DNA from: Ichthyophis bannanicus
Lineage: Eukaryota; Chordata; Amphibia; Gymnophiona; Ichthyophiidae
NCBI GenBank assembly: GCA_033557465.1
Contig: CM066033.1
Location: forward strand, 585,744,438-585,808,437
Reading direction: 5' to 3'
DNA: 64,000 nucleotides
Position numbers and translations under genes: made by a program. Below the pieces are notes generated by a model. It saw only the letters and a list, made by a program, of their open reading frames with translations. It was not told the origin of the DNA and made no database searches. Shown piece after piece: positions 41,838 to 50,960 of the stretch (the first letter of the stretch is position 1; the number at the start of each line of letters is the position of its first letter).

Positions 41838-42204
41838 ACCACCCCAAGTCTCACCTCCTTACGACACAGTGTCGAGTTCATAGGACCCTGGCTAGACACC
41901 CTTCAAGCCAGAGCATCCTACCTCAGGACAGGTCCGACTGCCTAAGGGCGCTGGTTGCACACATACAATGCAGATGTGCCATTTCTGCTTGCCTCCTGCT
42001 ACATCTTCTGGGCCACATGGCATCCACGGTCCATATCACCCCGGATGCCCGCCTCCACATGAGGGTGGCCCAATGGTGCCTCTGCTCCCTGTGGACCCAA
42101 ACTACTGGATGGCTGCAGGACAGGGTGACGGTGACCCACCAACTTGCGGATTCCCTTGGCTGGTAGCAGGTTCTGCAGCGCCTCCAGACCAGGGTGCCCT
42201 TTCC

Positions 42205-42560
42205 ATCCCTAGAGGGTCTCCGATCCCCAGAGGTTCCTCACAACAGATGCCTCCCTGCTGATTTGGAGTGCTTATTGAGAAGATTTCTGCACCCAGGGCA
42301 GCTGGTTGCAATCAGAGAGCCAACTGCAGATCAACATGCTGGAGCTTCAGGCCATATTCCTGGCTCTCTGAGCCTTTCATCACCAACTGCAGCACCAGTC
42401 AGTGCTGGTCCAGATGGATAATCAGGTGGCAATGTTCTATATGAACAAGCAGGGGGACACAGGGTCTTAATCCTTCTGCGAGGAGGCAGTGGCTCTCTGC
42501 TCCTTCTTGCTCCACAATGGGATGCTCCTCTGGACAGTGCATCTGCCGGGACAGCTCAAT
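42205..42560 (+). pseudogene. DIRS family I copy 3 RNase H, decayed
   Basis: Pieces match copy 2: TTDASLL (about 42240), QINMLELQAIFLAL (about 42330), DNQVAMFYMNKQGD (about 42417) and LHNGMLLWTVHLPG (about 42510). Stops and frameshifts break them. Confidence 0.8.
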
Positions 42561-42577
42561 GCCCTAGTGCACAAGCT

Positions 42578-42915
42578 GCTATTTCAAAAACAATTGCTCA
42601 AATTCAAATACAAAGGATACTAGAGTAACTAAGGAAAAGGGTCTCAGATTGAATGAGGTAGGGTCATATCTGGCTACATTGCATTGTAAGCCTAAAGACT
42701 CACTATCCCCTTCTTTACATCAAGGACCCATATATTCCTTATACTAGGATAAAATATGCTTATAAATGCAGGCTCTATTCCACTCTGCAATGACACTTTC
42801 CCATATGCCAACAGAACTAAGCTGTATGGAGAATTTGTATGGAGTATTTGAATTTCAGCAATTGTTTTTGAAATAGTGTCTATATTGCTCTATAAACCCC
42901 GATTTTGTTTTTTGT
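42578..42915. mobile_element. Unclassified 338-bp insertion with palindromic ends
   Basis: Flanked by a perfect 14-bp duplication, ctagtgcacaagct, at 42564-42577 and 42916-42929, so this is certainly an insertion. The start (ctatttcaaaaacaattgct) is the inverted match of agcaattgtttttgaaatag at about 42855-42875. About 40 bases of T-rich tail follow the right arm (ccccgattttgttttttg). No ORF. The long target duplication argues for retroposition or a Penelope-type event, not a cut-and-paste MITE. Confidence 0.85.
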
Positions 42916-43339
42916 CTAGTGCACAAGCTCAGCAGGGTCCTCCAGCCACTCGAGTGGCAGCTGGATCCAAGTGGCCTCTCGGCTCTTCTGGCTCTGGGGA
43001 ATTTCACTGATGGACCTTTTTGCGATTCCTACAAACACTCAACTGCCCCGCTTCTGCTCTCGCCAACCAGACCCCACACAGGTGGCAGCGGATGTGTTCT
43101 TCATTCCATGGATGGAGAGCCTTCTCCCTTACCTTCCTGCCCATGCTGCTGATTGCCAAGATCCTTTTCAAAGCTCAGCATGATGGGGCGTTGCTGATTC
43201 TGGTTGCTCCCAAGTGGCCCAGGCAACTGTGGTTTCCTCTGCTCCTTCACTTGTCCTTGTCACCCCTGGTCCCCCTGGGGAGTGCCCCAGGGTTACTGTC
43301 GGAGGAGGAGGGCTCCCTCCTGCACCCCAACTGGGGCCA

Positions 43340-44360
43340 CTGTCGCTAATGGCTTGACTGCTGTAAGGGTATCCTTGGCCCCATTCAACCTCTATGGTAA
43401 GGTAGAGGAGGTCCTCCTGGCTTCCTGTAGGGTCTCCACAAGAAGCCTACACCTTCAAATGGTGCAGATTCTCAGTGTGGTGCACGGAACAGCAGGTTAA
43501 CCCGTTCTCGTGCTCTGTGCAGCTTCTACTGCAATATTTGCTGCACCTGTCACAGGCAGGACTGAAATCCAACTCAGGGTGCACCTGAGTGCTCTAGTGG
43601 CACACCACCACCTTATTGAGGGCAAGCCCCTCTCTGTACAGCTCCTCATGACCTGCTTCCTGCGGGGCCTCTTGTTATCCCAGCCCCCCATTTGCCCTCC
43701 AGCAGTGGAATGGGACCCTAATGTGGTGCTATCCAAGCATTTGAGCCCCTGGCTACCTTCAGTACCTCTCATGGAAGGTTGTCTTCCTAGTGGTGCTCAT
43801 TTCAGCTCGCAGGGTTAGTGAACTTCAGGCGTTAGTGGCAGATCCGCCATATACAAGGTTCTATAAGAACAGGGTCGTGCTCTGCATGCACCCCAAGTTT
43901 CTTCCCAAGGTGGTGTCTCCCTTCCACCTCAATCAGGAGACTGCTCCTCACCTTCTTTCCACTTCCTCATGCTAGCCGGGCGGAGACCGTACTGCATTCC
44001 CTGGACTTTAAAAGGGCCCTGTCCTTCTACTTTCAACATACTCAGGGCCACCGCAAAGCCTCTCAGCTTTTCATCTCCTATGACCCCAATCGGCTGGAGG
44101 AGGTGGTGACCAAGTAAACTGTCCACTTGGGTAGTGGACTGCATTTCCCTCACCTATGAACAGGCAGGGCTCTCGCTAGAGCGCCAGGTCACAGCGCACA
44201 GCATCAGGGCCATGGCGGCCTCAGTGGTGAATCTGCATTCTATTCCTCTGCCGGACATCTGCTGGGCCGCCACCTGGTCTCATTACTGCCTGGAAAGGCA
44301 GTCCCAAAAGGACAGCACCTTCAACCAGATCGTATTCCATCATCTGTTTGGGTTGTAGGC
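43340..44360 (+). pseudogene. DIRS family I copy 3 tyrosine recombinase, decayed
   Basis: Pieces in order: FNLYGKVEEVLLASCRVSTR (about 43384), HLSALVAHHHLIEGKPLS (43585), SARRVSELQALVADPPYTRFYKNR with the first catalytic Arg (43803), PKVVSPFHLNQE, and the 44134-44358 frame with AHSIRAM (His and Arg of the second box) and WSHYCLE (Tyr). All catalytic residues can be seen, but at least three frameshifts or stops separate them. Confidence 0.87.
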
Positions 44361-44529
44361 AATTCCTTCCCTCCGACCTTTCTCTGTTCAGGCTACTGGA
44401 GTGCTGGTTCTCACTGGACACTTGGGTCTCTCGAGAGTCTATTAACTTAAGACTCAATTGCTGCTGTTCACAGCTCAACTTTTTCTGATCATCCAGGGCA
44501 TTTCTACAGGTTTTCGGTAGTCTGTAGCT

Positions 44530-44865
44530 AGGGAGTCCCATATGTGAGGACTGACTTCCTGCTTGTTCCCGGAAAAAGTGTAATTACTCACCTATAACAG
44601 GTGTTCTCCGGGGACAGCAGGAATCAGTCTTCACAACCCTCCCTCCTCCCCATGGAGTTGCTTCTTTATCATTTTTGCCGTCTTTAGCTATGTCACATTT
44701 GACTGAGGCAAGATGGCACCCTTGGGCAGGAAGGGGACCATGAATGTGTGGTGCATCTCCCAAAGGCTTGCTTTGAAAGCTGGGGAGACGCTTCCGCGCA
44801 GAGCTCTGTTGGTGTTGACGTCAGCCATATGTGAGGACTGCTTTTTCTGCCTGAACAGAGAAGAT
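44530..44865. repeat. DIRS family I copy 3 internal complementary region and right terminal repeat
   Basis: 44530-44640 contains CATATGTGAGGACTGACTTCC, ttactcacctataacaggtg and a segment complementary to the right end. 44700-44865 is the inverted partner of 38404-38545 and decays near 44850. Confidence 0.85.
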
Positions 44866-45952
44866 TCTCTGCTTGTGGTGTAGTTCTGTTTTACACTGTA
44901 CTATGTAAGAAACATATGCAATTTTAGGTTACTAAGTATATTCACTTTTTTTATCTGTCATTTATTAATGTGATATTCATGTCAAGTGTCACACACTAAA
45001 ATTAAAATGTGTATGAAGAGAAATTATGTTTTTGATCATAGTTATTTTTATGTGTTCTTTATCCATATGAAAAAAAATGCTTGATGAATAAAGTTCTCTA
45101 AAGGTTAATTAATTCAAATTTGGGACTTTATTTTCAGTATACTTTTTCCATTGAAGAAAAAAATCCTATATTAAAAATCCAAGAGGCACTGTGTATCTGA
45201 GAAAAATCATATAGATCCCTTAATGCAATATTTTAAGATAGCTCTTACTCCAAAAAACATATTTCACTATGCATGCATGGTCTTTAATATAGTATGATAA
45301 GGTAATTATATCATCCTGGTAATTTGCAGTGGGGTGTATTCTGTCCCGCGAATAGGAGGGATGGATGCCCTGTTGAGACGTCCATCTCCATTATTTGCCC
45401 GCCTTCTGTTCCCGGCAGAAGCCTCCCCATATGAACAAGGAGTTTGTATGGGTAGACTTAGGAGGGGTCGGAAATGGGTATTGCTGGGGCAGGGCATGGA
45501 CGATCTGTAACCACGGATATACAGGGCTGATTCTGAGGTCGGCCCTGTACGTCCAGGGTCAGCAAACTGGATGGGGGATGGCAGGTCCAGACAACATCGA
45601 AAAGGTGAGGGGGTGCAGAGGATTCCACACAGCCCGACCCTCCATGGAAGGCCAGATCAGGGGTTGAGCGGTGGGGAATGGAAAGAGTGGTCGGTGGCCA
45701 GAGATCAGGAGCTGCGGTACCATGGCAACAGGACACCATGGCACCGCAGCTCCATTCAGGAGCCTGACTGAGTTAGCCAGGCATGGCTCTATACATGCAG
45801 GCTGATCAGAATAGGGTCCTGGCCTGCACGTACAGACCCTAGACCTGATTGTGATCTCATGAGGCACGTCTAGCCCCCGCAGGATCAGAATCTGATCTGC
45901 CTCTGTGTATTCCATTCCGATCAGACACACAGGGGCCTGGTATATTCTGTGG
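44866..45952. other. No gene recognised
   Basis: 44870-45300 is AT-rich without signals. 45300-45950 is GC-richer with many short frames but no domain. A tattctgt word occurs near both edges (45338, 45944), but no inverted ends were found. Confidence 0.4.
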
Positions 45953-46102
45953 CAGAGCTACTCAAATCCAGTCCTGGAGGTCCGCAACCCTGCAGGTTTT
46001 CGGGATATCCCTAATGAATATGCATGAGATATATATGCATTAGAGAGAGTCTGCCAACCTGACTTGTTTGTGGCCCTCCAGGGCTGGATTTGGAGACCCC
46101 TG
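45953..46102. mobile_element. hAT-like MITE, 150 bp
   Basis: Left end cagagctactcaaatccag and right end ctggatttggagacccctg are inverted matches with the CAG...CTG form of hAT elements. A central atgaatatgcatgagat is shared with the MITE at 55634. The flanking octamers do not match. Confidence 0.7.
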
Positions 46103-46213
46103 CCTTACACCTCTGTAATTTAAGATTGTGAGTGGGCAAGTTACAGATGTCTTAGACATCAAAAGGGTAGATAGAATGTGTCACATTTCTCCTCGATTCT
46201 CACCACCACCAAA

Positions 46214-47320
46214 AAGTTGTCTAAAAGTTGTCAGCTAGAAACAAAATCCCTATTCTACAGAATCTTATTAATGATAACTCACCAGACATACTTTGCCTCA
46301 CAGAAACTTGGTTCAGAGAAGCAGATTCAGTCCTGATAAACCAGCTAACTCTCCCGGAATACAAAATATACCATTGTCCAAGATCAAATAAATGTGGAGG
46401 AGGCGTCATAATCCTAGCCAAGAAGGACCAAAACACCAAACTACGTACCAGCAAAAACCTAGAGGATTTAGATCTGCCCCTGATGCAGCCACTCCACGAG
46501 TCTGCAGCCCAGCCCGCTAAACCCCGATCCCCTCGACGGGCAGAGGTATACTCCCCTGCCTTGTCACCATGTATATAGCTGAGCCATTGTGTAAATAGTG
46601 TCGAGCTGTCCTCATAACATATGACAGCAAGTTATCTTGTACATAGTTACCCTCTTACCCCTGTATATAACCCACTGTTTATTGTAAGTCCAGTGTAGGC
46701 CTGCCTGCCTGCACTGCACAAATCTGTTACCTGTAAACCACACAGATTTTTAAAGAGCGCGGTATAGAAGAGACATTAAATAAATAAGATCTACTAGCCA
46801 TTGAAAATAAACACACAATAATATCCCTAATATATAGACCTCCCTTTGCTTCCCCAGACAACCTAGCATCTATCCTCGAAACAGCCTGTACCACAGCAAT
46901 GAATAAATCTCATATTATCCTTGGAGATTTAAACCTTCCATCGCTCCCCAGCACCAACTCAACCCACTTCATTAGCACCATGTCTGACATTGGCTTCCAC
47001 CAAGTCGTCCAGATTCCAACACATAGTAAAGGTAACACTCTGAACGTTATCTTCTTACAAAGCAATATCACACATGATATACACTATAAAGATCCATATC
47101 CCTACCATGGACTGACCATTTCCTTATAGAGTGCATAATACCTATACAAAATACACATTACGAAACCCAAATATTTCAAAGCAAATACAAACTTTACAAT
47201 AAGGAGAACTTCCTGAACAATACCCTACCCCAACTAGATCAATCTCTCTCCAACCTAGATGATATACAGAATTGGAATTCCACCATAGCTAATGCTGCCC
47301 TAGCTACTCACACACACAAG
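46214..47320 (+). pseudogene. LINE C endonuclease, interrupted
   Basis: First part 46214-46475: ARNKIPILQNLI, DILCLTETWF, CGGGVIILAKKDQ. After the insertion: IENKHTIISLIYRPP (46800), ILGDLNLPSLPS (46918), GNTLNVIFLQ (47030). The PWSDH position at about 47100 is shifted (PYHGLTISL in the open frame), and later sequence runs through stops to 47320. Confidence 0.85.
46476..46786 (+). mobile_element. LINE 3' end insertion in LINE C
   Basis: Flanked by agatct (46470-46475, 46787-46792). The 3' half (ttgtaagtccagtgtaggc, ctgtaaaccacacag, gcggtatagaag, AATAAA repeats) matches the fragment at 47606. No RT is present; it is a 5'-truncated tail of an unidentified LINE or SINE. Confidence 0.8.
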
Positions 47321-47326
47321 AAAACA

Positions 47327-48452
47327 AAGGGGAGTGGATAACATGAGGAAAGATCTACAAAAGCTGGAAGAATGGTCTAATGCTTGGCAGTTAAGATTTA
47401 ATGCGAAGAAGTGCAGTGGCATGCACTTGTGAAGCAGAAATCCAAGGGAAATGTACGCGATAGGGGGTGAGAGGTTGGTGTGCACGGACCAGGAGAAGGA
47501 CCTTGGTGTGATTATTTCTGAGGATCTCAAGGTGGCAAAACAGTGCGACAAGGCAGTGGCAAAAGCCAGGAGGATGTTGGGTTGCATACAAAGCCAACAT
47601 GTAAATAGTTAGCTACTCAACATAATTTATGTGTAATGTAGCTATGCTGTTAAAATTGTACATTTCTGTTATATTGTAAGTTCAGTGTAGATTGTCTTCA
47701 CTGAACAGTTACTGTTACATGTAAACCGCGCTGATGCTGAATAGTGCGGTATATAAGAAAAATAAATAAATAAATTACCAGCAGAAAGGAAGAGGTACTA
47801 ATGCCACTGTATAAGTCAGTGGTGAGGCCTCACTTGGAATACTGTGTTCAGTTTTGGAGACCATATCTATGTAAAAAGACTGGAAACTGTTCAGAGGAAG
47901 GTGACCAAAATGATTTGGAGCCTGCCTCAGAAGCCTTATGAGAAGAGACTTGAAGACCTAAATATGTACACTCTGGAGGAGAGGAGGGACAGGGGAGATA
48001 TGATTCAGACCTTTAAATACTAAAGAGAATTAATGAACAAACAAGCCTCTTCCCAAAGACGGGGAAGCTGTAAAACATGAGGGCATAACATGAAGCTGCA
48101 AGGGGGTATATTGAAAGGCAATGTCAGAAAATACTTTTTCACTGAAAGGGTGGTGGATGCTTGGAATGCCCTCCCGATGGAAGTGATGGAGGCAAATACA
48201 GCAACAGAATTCAAAATGGCATGGGACAGACACAGTGAATCCCTTTACAGCACAGGACTAAATCAAAATAATCTTAACTATCTAATTTCTCAACAAACAG
48301 GGTGTCCTACACCGAGCAGTGGGTTCACCCCTAAACAAAGACATGGGGAGGGGTGAACTGCATGGAGCGGCAGGTGCACCTACTCTTGCCATTTTACTGG
48401 GCAGACTAGATGGACCACACTGGTCTTTATCTGCCATCATTTACTATGTAAC
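47327..48452 (+). mobile_element. CR1-type LINE, 3' part, inside LINE C
   Basis: Flanked by gaaaaca (47320-47326, 48453-48459). Coding remnants: DLQKLEEWS, EKDLGVIISEDLK, VAKARRMLGCIQ, then after an insertion RRDRGDMIQTFKY, RKYFFTERVVDAWNALPMEV, a C-terminus typical of CR1. The 3' end (gggcagactagatggacc, ttactatgta) matches copies at 27164 and 32802. Confidence 0.9.
47606..47777 (+). mobile_element. LINE 3' end fragment inside the CR1 piece
   Basis: ttgtaagttcagtgtagattg, then tgtaaaccgcgctgatgctg, gcggtatataag and AATAAA repeats. Its hairpin tail is the same as tail type 1 of the SINEs at 20451 and 40312. It interrupts the CR1 frame after MLGCIQ. Confidence 0.8.
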
Positions 48453-48840
48453 GAAAACATGGTACACAGCTGAATTAAGAAAATTAAAACAAAAGCTACG
48501 CTCAATTGAACATAAATGGAGACACACAAGATCGAATGATGACAAAAAACAATACATGCTAACCCTAACAACCCACAAGGATGCAATTAACATTAGGGAA
48601 AAAGTGTACTACACTCCATTACTTACCAAATCTCTCAACAAACAGAGAATTATTTGCTATTGTTAAATCTTTAACAAGATCACAAACCCCTGAAGAAAAA
48701 AAGAAAAAATTGTCATACAACCACAAATTTTAGACAATTACTACATAGAGAAACTGGACACATCATTCAAGAATGATATTTCCCTGTACCCCCTCAGCAC
48801 ACAGCCTAATGACACCTATCATGATTGTCAAAATTCATGG
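48453..48840 (+). pseudogene. LINE C linker region
   Basis: Starts KTWYTAELRKLKQKLRSIE, as in other L2-like linkers, through YMLTLTTHKDAINI, and then breaks (stop near 48666). Continues as YYIEKLDTSFKN up to the SINE. Confidence 0.8.
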
Positions 48841-49118
48841 TCAACATTTATTTATTTATCTGCATTTATATCCCGCTTTTCACCGGGTCAAAGCGGTTGG
48901 GGGATACATTTAACACGAGGGGATATGAGACACATACACTAATACTTATAGGGAACATGGGCAATGGAGGGTTAAGTGGCTTGCCCAAGACCACAAGGAG
49001 CACCTGTGGGAGTAGAAACCCCAGTCCTTCCGGCCCAAGGTTGCTGTCCTCTAGTGGGATTTGAACCACCGACCTTCCAGCCTGTAGTACCTTGCCCCAA
49101 CCACTAGGCCACTCCTCC
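48841..49118 (-). mobile_element. tRNA-derived SINE, copy 3 (tail type 2)
   Basis: Minus strand. Head, B box and MIR/CORE-like centre are as in copies 1 and 2, but the 3' end is different: ccgctttgacccggtgaaaagcggg-type hairpin, then tataaatgcag and AATAAA repeats. It splits LINE C between linker and RT. Confidence 0.9.
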
Positions 49119-50314
49119 TTCCATTACTTGGATAGAAAGCATCTCAAGAAAATTATAACTACTATTAACACTACCACATCCCCCAGTGACCTATGCCCAG
49201 TTAGCTGGCTCAAAGCATCAAAAAAGGAATTTACCCCAATAATCCTAGAGATGGTCAAAGGATCACTACAACAAGGGTACACGCCACCAGTCCTAAAACA
49301 AGCATTGCTGCGACCAATTCTCAAAATCAACATCTGCTGACATACACCATCCTAGTTCATATAGACCTAACTCAAGCAATGCCATACCTAGCAAAAATTA
49401 TAGAAAAAACAGTCCAGTTACAACTCCAAGATTACATTGAGCTAAATTCACCCCTTGATGAACAACAGTATGGATTTCATCCCCAACATAGTGTTGAGAC
49501 CTTGATGCTTTCTCTCCTGGACAAGCTTATACATGGTGTGAACTCAGCCAAACAGGCATTCATACTGATTTTCATAGACATTGCATCTGCATTCGACAGT
49601 ATCAACCATCAAACACTTATCAGAAGGCTAAAACAGATAGGTCTGAAAGGAATAGTCATTCAATGGTTTGATTCTTACCTGTCAAACAGATCTCAACAGG
49701 TCTGGATTAGTCACAAATCATCCACCACCTTCAAACAAAAACAAGGAATCCTCCAAGGATCCTCCTTATCTGCCCTACTGCTTAATCTATATATACAGCC
49801 AACATGCAACATATTTAGAAAACATAATATACTATATCATCTCTATGCAGATGATATAATGATGTATCATCCCATAAACACCTCCAACCCAGACTACTCA
49901 CAGATAACCACATGCCTAAGCGATATAACTGAATGGCTCACTGCACACAATTTAAAAATCAACTATAAAAAAACAGAAGTACTCTTCATCCATAGGAACC
50001 CAAACTTTACTCCACCTAACAAGATCCTATTACAAGAAACCGAACTCGAAGTCAAGGAGGAAGTGAAATATCTTGGCATAATCCTTGACCAGTCACTAAA
50101 CATTATCTCCCATATAAAAACAATCACAAAAACTGTGTACTACAAACTTTGCATGGTCCAACACCTAAGGCCACTTCTAGAAGAACATGATTATAGAACA
50201 ATCTTACAAGCTCTCATAATCCCCCACATTCAATACTGCAACAGCATCCTGCATGGCTTGAAATCAATTCACCAACTGCAATTAGCACTGAACCTGGCTG
50301 CATGCATCTTATAA
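49119..50314 (+). pseudogene. LINE C reverse transcriptase (311-codon open core)
   Basis: N-terminal part 49119-49340 (YLDRKHLKKI, CPVSWLKASK, LLRPILK), a frameshift, then 49379-50314 open: LAKIIEKTVQLQLQDYI, FHPQHSVETLM, FIDIASAFDSINHQTL, WFDSYLSNRSQQV, GILQGSSLSALLLNLY, the catalytic HLYADDIMMY (49838-49867) with both aspartates, VKEEVKYLGIILDQ and the thumb. After the stop the C-terminal region (HWLPVGARMKYK-like, near 50356-50400; PDNLRSIKDLLQFRKE, 50590-50640) continues in another frame. Confidence 0.92.
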
Positions 50315-50901
50315 AACGCTTACCACACTGATCACATTATCCCAATTCTCCGCAATCTCCACTGGCTCCCAGTTGGAGCAAGGATGAAATACAAGTACTT
50401 AATGATCATATTTAAGCATCATAACAAAATATCCGTAACTCCCGTCTTCACTTCTATTATCCCCAACAGAATTCAGACTGCAAAGAAACTGCTCACAAAA
50501 CACATACACTATTCCAAACCATATCCGCAACACCAACCAATCCACTAGCACCAGCGTCTTCTCATATGTTGCCCCTGCATTGTGGAATGCCCTCCCAGAT
50601 AACCTAAGATCAATAAAAGATCTCTTACAGTTCAGAAAAGAGCTAAAGGCATATTTGTTCATCGAGAATTATGGAAGAGCCCATAATACGTCTCAATCCT
50701 CGATATATAAGCACACCTAATCCCTCATTAACATTCCACTGTTTACCACAAACTGCACAGAATTAAGATAACACTGTAACATAGTTGTCAGTACGATAGT
50801 AACAAATGTTAACTGTACATAGTTGTCTGTATGATAGTTCCATATGTTAACTGTGCATAAGTTATTCTGTTCAATGTAAAATGTTTTCAATTGTTCAATA
50901 A

Positions 50902-50960
50902 ACCGCCCCTGATCTCTGGAAGGAGCAGTATATAAAACTTGTTAAATAAAATAAATAAGA
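50902..50960 (+). repeat. LINE C 3' end hairpin and tail
   Basis: ccgcccctgatctctggaagg forms the same hairpin as LINE A (minus, 3508-3532) and LINE D (61250), followed by ATAAA repeats. Confidence 0.85.

Larger units (their letters stand above)
38404..44865 (+). mobile_element. DIRS retrotransposon, family I, copy 3 (both ends present)
   Basis: A 6.5-kb element with a left inverted repeat (38404-38545), gag (38846 to about 41100), RT (41109-41837), RNase H (about 42210-42560), recombinase (43340-44360), an internal complementary region (about 44530-44640) and a right repeat (about 44700-44865). It is interrupted by a SINE (40312-40618) and a palindromic insertion (42578-42915). Both ends carry the AGGCTTTCTTTGAAAGC block in inverted orientation. 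It is the most complete family I copy, but every ORF is broken. Confidence 0.9.
46214..50960 (+). mobile_element. L2-like LINE (LINE C), interrupted three times
   Basis: A plus-strand LINE: endonuclease (46214-46475 and 46793-47320), linker (48453-48840), RT (49119-50314) and C-terminus to the 3' end (aaaccgcccctgatctctgg hairpin, AATAAA repeats, 50902-50960). Interruptions are 46476-46786 (LINE tail, agatct duplication), 47327-48452 (CR1, gaaaaca duplication) and 48841-49118 (SINE). The coding order resumes correctly after each. Confidence 0.9.

Noticed and set aside
45306..45950. Frames of 63-123 codons in the GC-rich stretch
   Set aside because: Frames on both strands overlap without any conserved motif, and none extends beyond the stretch.
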